The position numbers were made by a program, and so were the translations under genes. A stretch of DNA of 64,000 bases from JAHRAW01 sp965203265 (GTDB lineage Bacteria; Pseudomonadota; Gammaproteobacteria; Arenicellales; Poriferihabitantaceae): positions 1,178,001 through 1,242,000 of the forward strand of contig CBDBBV010000002.1 in the NCBI GenBank assembly GCA_965203265.1. Reading direction: 5' to 3'. The notes beneath the pieces were generated by a model that was not told the origin of the DNA, made no database searches, and saw nothing but the letters and a program-made list of their open reading frames with translations. Positions 1-9,343 of the stretch are shown piece after piece (position 1 is the first letter of the stretch; each line of letters opens with the position of its first letter).

Positions 1-255
1 CCCGACCCCAGCGGCCGACTGGAAATGAAATTGGGCTACGGCCTGTCGGCTCCGGGCAAGCGAGACGCCCTGCTGACTCCGTGGAGCGGCCTGACCTTGC
101 ACGATGACGGCAAACTGTATCGCATGGGGTTGGATTGGGCCGCCGGCGGGTCGTCCCCGTTCACCCTGCGTTTGCACGGAGAACGCCGCGAGCATGGAGC
201 CGAGCGCGCGGATGCCGACCACGCGGTTATATTGAAGGGCGAGGCGCGTTTCTGA
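1..255 (+). CDS. Outer-membrane beta-barrel (autotransporter-type) protein, C-terminal fragment
   Basis: The reading frame is open from base 1, so only the last 84 residues are present and the start lies outside the window. The sequence alternates polar and hydrophobic residues in beta-strand fashion. It contains the pattern GYGL...LLTPWSGLTL...KLYRMGLDW...LRLHGERRE, seen in the barrel repeats of large autotransporter-like or calcium-binding surface proteins. It ends in an aromatic residue (EARF), as expected for insertion into the outer membrane by the BAM complex. The family assignment rests on motif resemblance; the passenger domain is not visible. A T-tailed hairpin follows about 80 bases downstream. 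Confidence 0.7.
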   Translation, partial: PDPSGRLEMKLGYGLSAPGKRDALLTPWSGLTLHDDGKLYRMGLDWAAGGSSPFTLRLHGERREHGAERADADHAVILKGEARF

Positions 256-569
256 TATTCCGAGCGGTACAATCTGCGGGCGGCGGGGTGTCCATCCAAC
301 CGCCCGCCGTCCAAATCCCGTATACTTCCCCAAGGTGGCGGTGGCAACATTCCTCAGCTGCCGCCACCACCACTTTTTTTCAATCCCCAATGCCGCCTAC
401 CATCGGACGGCACACGGAATGTACCGGCATCGTACAGGCACTTGACACCCATCGTCTCGCGTCTGCATACTACTAAGACTGATGCAAATCAGTGCCTATT
501 GGGGAGCACGGGCCGCCGAACGCTCATGACTACCCTCAGGGCGCCGACAGCGAGGCGGCGTTGTCGGCA
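256..569. other. Intergenic region with hairpins, no gene seen
   Basis: No credible coding sequence is present. The stretch holds a GC-rich hairpin (GCGGGCGG at 276-283 pairing with CCGCCCGC at 300-307, no T-run) and the T-tailed terminator listed separately. A third hairpin (GCCGACA near 543 with TGTCGGC near 562) lies just past the stop of the minus-strand gene ending at 570 and could terminate it. Confidence 0.6.
334..380 (+). terminator. Rho-independent terminator of the beta-barrel gene
   Basis: GGTGGCGGTGGC (334-345) pairs with GCTGCCGCCACC (357-368) over 12 positions with two wobbles, around an 11-base loop. It is followed after a short ACCAC spacer by seven T (374-380). It lies downstream of the stop codon at 255 on the same strand. 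Confidence 0.6.
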
Positions 570-1076
570 TCACACCCCCCGGTAGATGATCTCCCCGATT
601 CGCACCCGATCATTGAGATAGTCAAGCCAGTCGTCGGGACGTTCAGCCGGATAACCGGTAACCATCCGCCACTCCTTGTTATCCCGCCTATCCCGCTCGA
701 ACACCGCCAGCGTCGGCAATATCCGTTCCGCCTCCTGCCACACCTTCACATAGCGCCGCCTGCACACCGCCTTTCCACCGTGGCCGCGCTCGACATTCGT
801 CCAAATCTCATCCGGCTGGGCAATCGTCCGCGCCACCGCCCGCATATACCGCCCGCGATGGTTCTTGTCGATCTTCCACAGCCCGGTCGCGCGCGAGCGG
901 AAAGTCTCCGCCCCCAGCCATAACCGCACGCCCGTTACATCGACAAAAATCGGCCGTTCCGCCGAAATACCGAGCGTCAGATAAAACGCAGCCAGATACG
1001 CCTCGTTGGACAGTCCCCCATCCAGCAACAACGCCCGCCCAAGCGCCTCTAGCCTGAATCCCACTGTTTCAATCAC
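570..1076 (-). CDS. Small protein with PBECR2-like (phage barnase-EndoU-colicin-RelE fold) domain
   Basis: About 168 residues. The second half (PDEIW...RRYVKVW...AVFERD...WRMVTGYP) resembles the PBECR2/Mu F-protein-associated nuclease domain found at the ends of phage head-morphogenesis proteins and polymorphic toxins. The C-terminal WLDYLNDRVRIGEIIY stretch fits the same group. I chose the GTG at 1076 because AGGAGG lies six bases before it; a TTG at 1100 would add eight basic residues but has no ribosome binding site. No other phage gene is nearby, so it is either an orphan remnant or a stand-alone member. Function is inferred from fold resemblance only; catalytic residues were not identified. 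Confidence 0.5.
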   Translation of the reverse strand: MIETVGFRLEALGRALLLDGGLSNEAYLAAFYLTLGISAERPIFVDVTGVRLWLGAETFRSRATGLWKIDKNHRGRYMRAVARTIAQPDEIWTNVERGHGGKAVCRRRYVKVWQEAERILPTLAVFERDRRDNKEWRMVTGYPAERPDDWLDYLNDRVRIGEIIYRGV

Positions 1077-1285
1077 TTGTCGCCTCCTGCGCCTTTTCAA
1101 TCGCTTTCTTCTGGATTGCTATAAAGAATACAACACGCGCCGACTCCACGCATCAGTGCGGTTCATCGTGGAAAACCATCCGGAGTCCGGAATGTATTCG
1201 CATCGTAAACAAGGCCGTTCGCGGGCGGTAAATCGGTTATCATTTCCCCCACAATCCCCCTGAGAACGAACCCGCCCAACCGAAT

Positions 1286-3178
1286 ATGCCCCCCCGTTAC
1301 GACGCCTCGGCCATAGAGGTTCTCACCGGCCTCGAGCCGGTGCGCAAGCGGCCGGGGATGTATACCAACACCGACCGCCCCAACCATCTCGCCCACGAGG
1401 TCATCGACAACAGCGTGGACGAGGCGATTGCCGGCCATGCCGATTGCGTGGAGGTGCGCCTGCATCAGGACGGTTCGTTGAGCGTGGCCGACAATGGTCG
1501 CGGCATGCCCATCGATGTTCATCGGGAAGAGGGGTTGAGCGGTGTCGAGGTGATCCTCACGCGACTGCACGCCGGCGGTAAATTTTCCGGCAAGCACTAC
1601 CGATTTTCCGGCGGCCTGCACGGCGTCGGCGTGTCCGTGGTGAACGCCCTGTCGAGCAGATTGGATGTATGGATCAAGCGAGACGGCAAGCATCGGCACA
1701 TCGCCTTCGCCAACGGCGAGCGGGTGTCCGAGCTGACGGTGGTCGGCACGGTGGCGCGCAAGGACACGGGCACCATGCTGCGCTTCACTCCGGACGCGAG
1801 TTATTTCGATTCCCCCCGCTTTCATCTGGGCAGATTGAAGCGCGCCCTGCGCGCCAAGGCGGTGCTGTGCGCCGGACTGCGGGTTGCTTTTGTCGATGAA
1901 GGCAATCCGGACAACGACGCCAACTGGCATTATGCGGACGGCCTGCGGGATTATTTCCGCGCCTCGTTGGGCGCGGCCAAGATGGTGCCGCCGCAGCCGC
2001 TGGTCGGCGAGCATCGGGCGGAAGACGGCGAGGTGCAGTGGGTCGCGGCGTGGATAACCGACGGCGGCGACCTCATCGCCGAGAGTTATGTCAATCTGAT
2101 TCCGACCGCGCAGGGCGGCACCCATGTAAACGGGTTTCGCAGCGGCCTGACCGAGGCGGTGCGGGAATTCTGCGAGTTCCGCGATCTCCTGCCTCGTGGG
2201 GTGCGACTGACCGCCGAGGATGTGTGCAACTGCTGTGCCCACATACTCTCGGTGAAGGTCGCCGAGCCGCAGTTCAGCGGGCAGGCCAAGGAGCGCCTTT
2301 CCTCGCGGCACACCGGCCCGTTCGTGCAGGCCGCGGTCAAGGACGCCGCCAGTTTGTGGCTCAATCACCATGTACGCGACGCCGAGCAAATCGCCCACCT
2401 CGCCATCGACAACGCCCGCCGGCGAATGCGCGCCGGGCGGCGAGTCCAGCGCAAAAAGATCACCAGCGGCCCGGCTCTGCCGGGCAAACTGGCGGACTGC
2501 ACCAGCGACGATCTGGAGATGACCGAACTGTTCTTGGTGGAGGGCGATTCCGCCGGCGGCTCGGCCAAACAGGCGCGCGATCGGGTGTTTCAGGCGATCA
2601 TGCCGCTGCGCGGGAAAATCCTGAATACCTGGGAAGTGGATCCGGCAGAGGTGCTGTCCTCTCAGGAGGTGCACGACATCGCCATCGCCCTCGGGGTGGA
2701 TCCGGGTTCGGACGATCTGTCGGGATTGCGCTACGGGCGCATCTGCATTCTGGCCGATGCCGATTCCGACGGGGCGCACATCGCCACCTTGCTGTGCGCC
2801 CTGTTCCTGCGGCATTTCCCCGCGCTGGTGGAAAGCGGGCGGGTGTGCGTGGCCATGCCGCCGTTGTATCGCATCGACATCGCCAAATCGGTGTATTACG
2901 CCCTCGACGACGCCGAGCGGGAGCGGATTCTGGCGCGCATCGAGGCGGAGAAAATTCGCGGGCGGGTGAATGTGCAGCGATTCAAGGGGCTGGGGGAGAT
3001 GAATCCGATCCAACTGCGCGAAACCACCATGCACCCGGCCACGCGCAGATTGCTGCAGCTGGAGGCGTCGCGCGGTGATGAGGCGCGTTCGACTGTGGAT
3101 ATGCTGTTGTCGAAAAAGCGCGCGCCGGATCGCAAGGCTTGGCTGAGCGCGAAAGGCGATCAGGCGGATATGGCGTGA
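1286..3178 (+). CDS. parE: DNA topoisomerase IV subunit B (ParE)
   Basis: A complete 630-residue type IIA topoisomerase ATPase subunit, close to the length of E. coli ParE. The N-terminal GHKL ATPase shows VRKRPGMYT, the HEVIDNSVDEA motif with the catalytic Glu, DNGRGMPIDVH and the GLHGVGVSVVNALS nucleotide loop. The middle transducer domain is followed by the TOPRIM domain with EGDSAGGSAKQARDR and DADSDGAHI. The C-terminus carries QRFKGLGEMNP. Length and the absence of the GyrB insert favour ParE over GyrB. ParE forms a heterotetramer with ParC to decatenate daughter chromosomes. No strong Shine-Dalgarno precedes the ATG. parC is not in the window. Confidence 0.95.
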   Translation: MPPRYDASAIEVLTGLEPVRKRPGMYTNTDRPNHLAHEVIDNSVDEAIAGHADCVEVRLHQDGSLSVADNGRGMPIDVHREEGLSGVEVILTRLHAGGKFSGKHYRFSGGLHGVGVSVVNALSSRLDVWIKRDGKHRHIAFANGERVSELTVVGTVARKDTGTMLRFTPDASYFDSPRFHLGRLKRALRAKAVLCAGLRVAFVDEGNPDNDANWHYADGLRDYFRASLGAAKMVPPQPLVGEHRAEDGEVQWVAAWITDGGDLIAESYVNLIPTAQGGTHVNGFRSGLTEAVREFCEFRDLLPRGVRLTAEDVCNCCAHILSVKVAEPQFSGQAKERLSSRHTGPFVQAAVKDAASLWLNHHVRDAEQIAHLAIDNARRRMRAGRRVQRKKITSGPALPGKLADCTSDDLEMTELFLVEGDSAGGSAKQARDRVFQAIMPLRGKILNTWEVDPAEVLSSQEVHDIAIALGVDPGSDDLSGLRYGRICILADADSDGAHIATLLCALFLRHFPALVESGRVCVAMPPLYRIDIAKSVYYALDDAERERILARIEAEKIRGRVNVQRFKGLGEMNPIQLRETTMHPATRRLLQLEASRGDEARSTVDMLLSKKRAPDRKAWLSAKGDQADMA

Positions 3179-3262
3179 TGGGGATGATGGACTGTCGGCG
3201 GATGGGGGCGGGAATGACGAACTGGGGGCGGATGGGGATGTGGATGACGGACGATGACGGCG

Positions 3263-4525
3263 CTAGCGGGATTTGATGGCGATGGCCAAGTCCATGACAT
3301 TCGTGCCGGTGGAACCCGCCCCCGGCTTGAACAACGCCCCGATGCGCGCCAGATAGGTGGCCGCATCGGCTCGCATGAGGGCTCGGTTGGCGCCTGAAGT
3401 CGCGGCGAAGGTGTCGCCGTCTATGAGCGCGCCGGCGGCGTTGGTGGCGCCGTCGCCGCCGTCGCTGCCGGCCACCAGCGTGGCGATGTGCCGCCGACCG
3501 CGAATTTCTCCGGCGAGGGCAAGGGCGAGGCTTTGGTTGCGCCCGCCGATGCCGGGTTTCGGCGGCAGAACCACGGTCGGCTCGCCGCCCCAGATGTAGG
3601 CGCCGACGGGTCCGGCGAGCAGGTCGGCGGCCATTTTGCGCGCGGCGGCTTGGTAGTCGCGATGCAGGGATTCCTCATTGACGACGATGCGCAGTTCGTG
3701 CGCCCGCAGGAATTCGGCGGCGGCGGCGCGAGCCATTTGGTTGGTGGCGACTATCCGCGCTCGGTAGTCGAAGTTGGGGGTGAAGGCGGTGGCGCCCTCC
3801 TCCGGCTGCTGCCGCGCCGTGGGAGCCAGCCGCTCGAGAAAATTCTCGATCTCACGCGGTAGCGGACTCGCCGGCGGCGCGCACATTTGCATGGCGCCGA
3901 TGCCGCCGCCAATCAGCTCGATGCCGTCCCCGGGCACATCCGAAATCGCATACACGCGCACCGACCCACCGGCAAACCCCCGCAACAATTTCCCGCCCTT
4001 GATACGGGACAACCGCATCCGCGCCGCGTTGATATGGTCGATGGGGCAACCCGCCGCCAGCAATCGCTCGGTGAGCGCCTGCAAATCCTTCAACCCGACA
4101 CCATCCGGCAACACCTCAACCAACGCCGAAGCCCCCCCGGAAACCAACACCACCAACCGCCCCCGCGCCCCCACGGAACGCACAAACGCCGCCACCTCGC
4201 CACCCACCCGCAAACTATTCTCATCCGGCACGGGATGACCGGATTCGATCACTTGGACTTGCGAATGCGCGGCAACGGCGTCCTCGAGATGGCCATGCCC
4301 ATACTTGGTCACCACCAACGCCCTGCCGTCCGTAGCCAGATGCGCCAACGCACCGGCACACATCGAAGATGCCGCCTTGCCGACTGCCAGTAGATGGGTG
4401 ATCGGCTCGGACTGCTCCTCGGCTAGGGCGGCGGCGATGACGCGCTTGCCGCGAACGCTCGCGATGCCTGCTTGCCATGCTTGGATGAGGAGGCGTTTTG
4501 TGCGGATGTTTTCGGGGAGTTTCAT
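3263..4525 (-). CDS. Glycerate 2-kinase, MOFRL family
   Basis: 420 residues, full length for the GckA/TtuD family. Visible landmarks are LLAVGKAASSM near the N-terminus, ESGHPVPDENS, LVSGGASALVEVLP, INAARMRLSRIKGGKLL, AISDVPGD, and a C-terminal MOFRL domain (GGRNQSLALALA, GSDGGDGATNAAGALIDG, GSTGTNVMDLAIAI). The family phosphorylates glycerate to 2-phosphoglycerate in glyoxylate, serine or tartrate metabolism; older annotations call it hydroxypyruvate reductase. It converges with parE and diverges from the SNF2 gene. No partner pathway genes are visible, so the physiological substrate route is not established here. Confidence 0.9.
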   Translation of the reverse strand: MKLPENIRTKRLLIQAWQAGIASVRGKRVIAAALAEEQSEPITHLLAVGKAASSMCAGALAHLATDGRALVVTKYGHGHLEDAVAAHSQVQVIESGHPVPDENSLRVGGEVAAFVRSVGARGRLVVLVSGGASALVEVLPDGVGLKDLQALTERLLAAGCPIDHINAARMRLSRIKGGKLLRGFAGGSVRVYAISDVPGDGIELIGGGIGAMQMCAPPASPLPREIENFLERLAPTARQQPEEGATAFTPNFDYRARIVATNQMARAAAAEFLRAHELRIVVNEESLHRDYQAAARKMAADLLAGPVGAYIWGGEPTVVLPPKPGIGGRNQSLALALAGEIRGRRHIATLVAGSDGGDGATNAAGALIDGDTFAATSGANRALMRADAATYLARIGALFKPGAGSTGTNVMDLAIAIKSR

Positions 4526-4570
4526 GGGATTTGGGGGATTTGGTTGGTGGATTTTAATGTGAAAAATTGG

Positions 4571-4600
4571 TTGATTCCTTTATTTACGCTGCGATAGTAT
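4571..4600 (+). promoter_or_regulatory. Putative sigma-70 promoter for the SNF2-Hsp70 unit
   Basis: TTGATT (4571-4576) and TAGTAT (4595-4600) are separated by 18 bases in an AT-rich stretch 40 bases upstream of the first gene of the unit. Both boxes are near consensus; no experimental support. Confidence 0.4.
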
Positions 4601-4640
4601 TTACGGGTGCCTTTGGCATGAAGGCAATTTATTGTTGTAA

Positions 4641-7600
4641 ATGAATAGTTCCATGTCCGATCAACCACGGTTTCAAAAAGGGGACAAGGTATTTCGCCGG
4701 CATAACCCCGGGGAAATTGGTTACATAACAGGCCCCCATACTATCAGGGCTGGCGATATCTGGTATCAGGTGGAGTTTCCGAGAATTGGATTACAATGGG
4801 TACCTGAGTGCGAACTGGGAAAAGTTGACAAAAATCGCCATTCCGATCCAATCTCACTGATTGAAGATCGTATTTTTGGTAAAGCGATCGATCTCAGGCG
4901 ACATTTTACTCATATTCAGATCAGCGGCAGGCTGTCGAACTTCATTTACAGCCTGAATACCACCAATACGGATTTCCATGCCTATCAGTTCAAGCCGGTT
5001 CTGGCCTTTCTGGAATCTCCCTCGAATGGCCTACTTATCGCTGATGAAGTTGGGCTTGGAAAGACGATAGAAGCGGGCCTTATCTGGACCGAACTGCGCG
5101 CGCGTTATGATTATCGGCGAATTTTGGTAGTGTGTCCGGCAATGTTGCGCGAAAAATGGCGTGACGAACTGCGCAATCGATTTGGCGTTGAGGCAGCAAT
5201 CATGGATGCAGGCGAACTGCTTGACGAACTCCAACGACCGTCCGATCAGATTTCTGATGGAAAGGGAATCATCTGTAGCATACAAGGTATAAGACAGCCT
5301 CGGGACTGGCAACCGGGGCAAAACCAGCCCGGAGCGCGCTATCAATTAGCGAATTTACTTCACCAACAATCTGATAACCCCCCATTCATCGAGTTGGTCG
5401 TAATTGATGAAGCTCACTACCTTCGCAATCGAGAGAGTCAAAGTTCTCGCCTAGGGAAGATGTTGCGGGACGTTGCAAAACATATAATTTTGCTGTCTGC
5501 AATGCCAATAAATCTTAAGAACGATGATCTTTTCAGTTTGCTCAATATCGTCGATCAGGATACTTTTGCCCGACCGGAGTTTTTTTCCCAAGTTCTAGAA
5601 GAAAATGAACCATTGACAGAGGCGAGAAGGCTAGTGCTCGACCAAAACGTAACGCCGGACAAAATTCGAAAATATTTGAAGATAGCCGCTAGACACAATT
5701 ATCTTGGAAGTAGCCAGCAACTTAAAAACCTAATAGCCGAACTTGAAAAATCGGAAAATATGACTGACGCCGATGACCGTGTACGCATTGCGGACAGAAT
5801 CGATCAGATAAATTTGTTGCGTCATGCGGTAAATCGCACAAGAAGGTCTGAGGTAAACGAATTGAATGTTGTGCGGACTCCACAAGAACTTTTTGTTGAT
5901 CTTGATGATAACGAGAGAAATTTCTATGATGGAGTAACTGATGCAATCAAATTTTATGCAACAGAACAAGAAATCAGTGAAGGATTCCTTCTCGCCAACC
6001 CGCAACGCCAAGTCTCGAGTTGCATGTACGCAGCGGCTAAGGCATGGCGTGATAAAAAATATCAAGATAACGACTACATTTCCAAGGAGATGATTAACGA
6101 GGACATAGGGATAGATATTGATGCTTTTAGAAACGCGCCTCCCATTGATGATAAACCACTTATAGAGCATTTAGTGACTAAAGTTCTCCCTTCTGTAGAT
6201 CTGGAAAAACTACGGGCGCACGACAGCAAATTTAACGGATTCCATAAAATAATAAGAAGATATTTTGAGCAATATCCAAATAAAAAAATTGTTGTGTTCT
6301 CCTATTTTCGTGCTACATTGGATTATCTCCATGAGCGCTTGGCGGAAAAAAACATTGTCAGTCGGGTTCTTGTGGGCGGTATGAAAGAAAGCAAGCAAGA
6401 TATTATCGATCAATTTCGCACAGATAGCTCAATCAAAATTCTTCTTTCATCCGAAGTAGCGAGCGAAGGTGTTGACTTGCAATTTTGCAGCATGATTGTG
6501 AATTATGATCTGCCGTGGAATCCGATGAAAATTGAACAACGCATCGGGCGTTTGGACAGAATCGGACAGGAATCCGAAACAATAATTATATGGAATTTAG
6601 GTTATGAAAACAGCATTGATCAACGTATCTATGAAAGACTCTTTGATCGATTAGAGATATTTGAACGAGCACTTGGTGGAATGGAAGCCATACTTGGAGA
6701 AAAAATCAAAGAGCTGACAGATAACCTAATCAAACACGATCTGAGTCCAGAGCAGCAGGAACAACGGATAGAACAAACCGCTACCGCAATAGCGAACAAC
6801 CGGAATCAAGAAGAAAAACTCGAGAAAGAGGCATCAAATTTGATTGCGCATCATGGATACATATTGAATAAAGTGCAAAAAGCATATAATTTACAAAAGA
6901 GAATAACCGAAGATGATTTGGTGGTTTATGTAAGAGAATATCTAAACAAACATTCTCCCGGACATGAATTCTACCAACCAGACAATAAAAAACTTCATTT
7001 TCATATCCGCTTACCAGCGAAAAAGTCCGTCGAACTAGCCGAGTATGTAGACAAAAAGAAACTAGGCGGGAAAACCCAACTTACCACAGGAGATCGGGTG
7101 CATTGCAAGTTCATCAACAAAACGAACACGCCTACCGGAAACATTGAGAGAATTGACCAGTTTCACCCCCTGATTCGCTTTATTCGAGAGGAGATCAGCA
7201 AGAGTGAAGATGATTTTTTCCCGCTAGTCGCTATACGTCTTAATCAGGAAATCCACATCAAAAAACATATTCTTGGACAGTATGCATTTTCCATCAACAA
7301 ATGGGACTTCAATGGACTTCGTGAAGAGAGAGATATACAAATACGAGCAGTTCACATTGAAAATAACTTTTTCTTGAGTGCCGAAGATTCATATGAATTG
7401 CTCAATGCCGCACGCCTATACGGTTCCGATTGGGCGGAGGCCAAAAACGAAACTGATTTGCAAATTCTGAAAGATAACATATGGAATTTCTTTGAACGAC
7501 TAAACAGTGAATTTAAATATGAACGAGACATAAAAAAAATCAGAAACGAAGATCATGTAAATTTTCAAATCCAATCAGCAAAAAGATACATGGAACGACA

Positions 7601-7790
7601 AATTAATTCTCTGCAACAAGTCTTGGAGAATTACCGCAGTAGAAATGAAACAAGAATGATACCTGCAACGGAAGGTCGTATCGAGAAAATCGAAACTAGG
7701 TTTAACGTGCAGATCGCTTCTTTGGAGAAAAAGAAAGAATTCCATGCTGAAGACCAACAGATTTGTTGTGGAGTACTGTTACTCGAGTAA
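4641..7790 (+). CDS. RapA-like SNF2-family helicase/ATPase, putative defence protein
   Basis: 1049 residues. An N-terminal segment (about 10-60: FQKGDKVFRRHNPGEIGYI) looks like an SH3-like barrel. A superfamily 2 SNF2 motor follows: motif I GLLIADEVGLGKTIEAGLIW near residue 131, Walker B VIDEAHYLRN near 254, motif III LLSAMPINLKNDDL, motif V SEVASEGVDLQ, and motif VI EQRIGRLDRIGQ near 633. The C-terminal 350 residues are Glu/Lys-rich with probable coiled coils and no recognised catalytic domain. The arrangement resembles RapA and phage-defence SNF2 proteins such as DISARM DrmD. Base composition is much more AT-rich than parE or leuB, indicating transfer. The next gene begins six bases after the stop. 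Its substrate (nucleosome-like complexes, RNA polymerase or phage DNA) is unknown. Confidence 0.85.
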   Translation: MNSSMSDQPRFQKGDKVFRRHNPGEIGYITGPHTIRAGDIWYQVEFPRIGLQWVPECELGKVDKNRHSDPISLIEDRIFGKAIDLRRHFTHIQISGRLSNFIYSLNTTNTDFHAYQFKPVLAFLESPSNGLLIADEVGLGKTIEAGLIWTELRARYDYRRILVVCPAMLREKWRDELRNRFGVEAAIMDAGELLDELQRPSDQISDGKGIICSIQGIRQPRDWQPGQNQPGARYQLANLLHQQSDNPPFIELVVIDEAHYLRNRESQSSRLGKMLRDVAKHIILLSAMPINLKNDDLFSLLNIVDQDTFARPEFFSQVLEENEPLTEARRLVLDQNVTPDKIRKYLKIAARHNYLGSSQQLKNLIAELEKSENMTDADDRVRIADRIDQINLLRHAVNRTRRSEVNELNVVRTPQELFVDLDDNERNFYDGVTDAIKFYATEQEISEGFLLANPQRQVSSCMYAAAKAWRDKKYQDNDYISKEMINEDIGIDIDAFRNAPPIDDKPLIEHLVTKVLPSVDLEKLRAHDSKFNGFHKIIRRYFEQYPNKKIVVFSYFRATLDYLHERLAEKNIVSRVLVGGMKESKQDIIDQFRTDSSIKILLSSEVASEGVDLQFCSMIVNYDLPWNPMKIEQRIGRLDRIGQESETIIIWNLGYENSIDQRIYERLFDRLEIFERALGGMEAILGEKIKELTDNLIKHDLSPEQQEQRIEQTATAIANNRNQEEKLEKEASNLIAHHGYILNKVQKAYNLQKRITEDDLVVYVREYLNKHSPGHEFYQPDNKKLHFHIRLPAKKSVELAEYVDKKKLGGKTQLTTGDRVHCKFINKTNTPTGNIERIDQFHPLIRFIREEISKSEDDFFPLVAIRLNQEIHIKKHILGQYAFSINKWDFNGLREERDIQIRAVHIENNFFLSAEDSYELLNAARLYGSDWAEAKNETDLQILKDNIWNFFERLNSEFKYERDIKKIRNEDHVNFQIQSAKRYMERQINSLQQVLENYRSRNETRMIPATEGRIEKIETRFNVQIASLEKKKEFHAEDQQICCGVLLLE

Positions 7791-7796
7791 ATAAAA

Positions 7797-9215
7797 ATGT
7801 TCTGGAACTACATAAAGAAAAGATTGCGGAAAAAGCAATCGCAACCCGTTGAAAAACAAACGACTGCTCGGAAATATGAGCAGGATACGGGGCGTGTTAC
7901 TCACAAGGAAACGCAACCTCAAATATGGGAAACACAATTCGGTAACGTTCCTGAAAATGCTAGATCTACCCTAGTAATCATCGGCCTTGATTTTGGAACC
8001 GCATTTACCAAAGTCGTAATAAGTGGAGCAGGTCAGAAATATGGTGTACCGCTGAACAATAACAAACAAGGCACGGAAAAATATCTTTTGCCAACTTGCC
8101 TGTATGAGGATTCGAAAGGAAATTATAGTATTGAAAATCCACTAGATTGCCAGCGCTTTCATACCGATCTGAAAATGCAATTACTGGATAACACTCTTGA
8201 CAGTTCGGAAAAAGATCGTATCATCCACTATATCGCACAAGTGCTACAACGATCGCGGCACTGGCTCATGACTGAAAAACAGAATGTATTTCATAGTGAA
8301 CGTTTGTTATGGTATGTAAACATCGGGTTGCCAACTGAAATAGATGGAGACAACAAATTGAAAAACACATACAAAGAACTTGTCGGGGAAGCATGGTACT
8401 CAAGCACTGAACCTCATTTCAAAGGAGAATCTCCAAATGATTCTGAACGAAAATTACACCCCGAGAGAATCGGGGTATTTCCTGAATTTGTTGCTCAAGT
8501 TCAAGGTTATATTTCCTCACCACAACGAAAACATGGGGTTCATTTTTTAGTCGATGTTGGGGCCGCCACCCTTGACGCAACTTTTTTCATGGTCCATCGA
8601 CACGAAGGAGAGAACAAACATCCCATTCTGGATGGATCGGTCGAGAAATATGGAACCACGTATCTTATCAGGCATCGTTGTAAAGAGTTGGGACACCAAA
8701 ACAGCTGGAGACCAAATTCTCTAGGTCGATTTCCGACAAATGATGAATTTGTAGACAAACTCAACGTAACATTGGAAGAAATTCAAAGTTGTGATAAAAA
8801 ATTCAGAAAGCAGATCATCGACCACATTAATTTACGGCGTGAGTTCGCCAAAAGAAAGACTGCTGATATTCAACCTGAATGGAATGAGGGGGTGCCAATG
8901 ATGTTATGTGGCGGGGGTGCGAGGGTGGATTTTTATCGCGAGGAAATTGTTAGCATTTTGACGGGACAAAAATTTCACAGATTACGCCTACCAGCGTTTT
9001 CTGAATCGCTCACCTCAGATATAGATGAGAACGACAGTGATCGATTGTCAGTCGCATATGGACTTTCGTTTGGTGCAGATGACCTCGGAGAAATAAGCCG
9101 ACCTCGTGAAATCACACCATCTCAAAGCCCCAAAAGAACGTGCCCCCGATGCAACGGAAAAGGTGGCTTGCACACCGAATGCCCCAAGTGTGGCGGAAGT
9201 GGTTTTGTGCAATGA
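7797..9215 (+). CDS. Hsp70/actin-fold ATPase with C-terminal DnaJ-like zinc ribbon
   Basis: 472 residues. After a basic 65-residue N-terminus the actin/Hsp70 ATPase signatures appear in order: phosphate-1 loop IIGLDFGTAFTKVVI (about 61-75), phosphate-2 loop HFLVDVGAATLDATFF (about 245-260) and an adenosine motif MMLCGGGARVDFYREEI. It lacks the canonical Hsp70 substrate-binding domain. Instead it ends in a zinc-ribbon pair, CPRCNGKG and CPKCGGSG, of the type found in the DnaJ zinc centre. It sits six bases behind the SNF2 gene and shares its AT-rich composition, so the two probably act together. Hsp70-like proteins paired with helicases are seen in defence islands, but I do not recognise a named system with exactly this pair. 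Confidence 0.75.
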   Translation: MFWNYIKKRLRKKQSQPVEKQTTARKYEQDTGRVTHKETQPQIWETQFGNVPENARSTLVIIGLDFGTAFTKVVISGAGQKYGVPLNNNKQGTEKYLLPTCLYEDSKGNYSIENPLDCQRFHTDLKMQLLDNTLDSSEKDRIIHYIAQVLQRSRHWLMTEKQNVFHSERLLWYVNIGLPTEIDGDNKLKNTYKELVGEAWYSSTEPHFKGESPNDSERKLHPERIGVFPEFVAQVQGYISSPQRKHGVHFLVDVGAATLDATFFMVHRHEGENKHPILDGSVEKYGTTYLIRHRCKELGHQNSWRPNSLGRFPTNDEFVDKLNVTLEEIQSCDKKFRKQIIDHINLRREFAKRKTADIQPEWNEGVPMMLCGGGARVDFYREEIVSILTGQKFHRLRLPAFSESLTSDIDENDSDRLSVAYGLSFGADDLGEISRPREITPSQSPKRTCPRCNGKGGLHTECPKCGGSGFVQ

Positions 9216-9262
9216 AACTTCACCGATCCATCCCAACACCGCCCAACAAATTCATTTCAGGG

Positions 9263-9268
9263 TATAAT
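9263..9268 (+). promoter_or_regulatory. Putative -10 element for the cytochrome gene
   Basis: A perfect TATAAT lies 76 bases before the cytochrome start codon. No convincing -35 box is present 16-18 bases upstream, so this rests on the -10 alone. Confidence 0.35.
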
Positions 9269-9343
9269 CCGCCCCCTTCCCAACCCCCAAACATCGCCCA
9301 CAAATCAAGCGGGAATTTCACCTAATCAACCCTGAAAACGCAA

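Noticed and set aside
570..1076. Prophage at the left edge
   Set aside because: Only one phage-type domain is seen; no capsid, tail, lysis or integrase genes within the window.
1163..3034. Long antisense open frame (623 codons) under parE
   Set aside because: Composition follows parE third-position bias and the product has no recognisable domain; typical GC-rich shadow frame.
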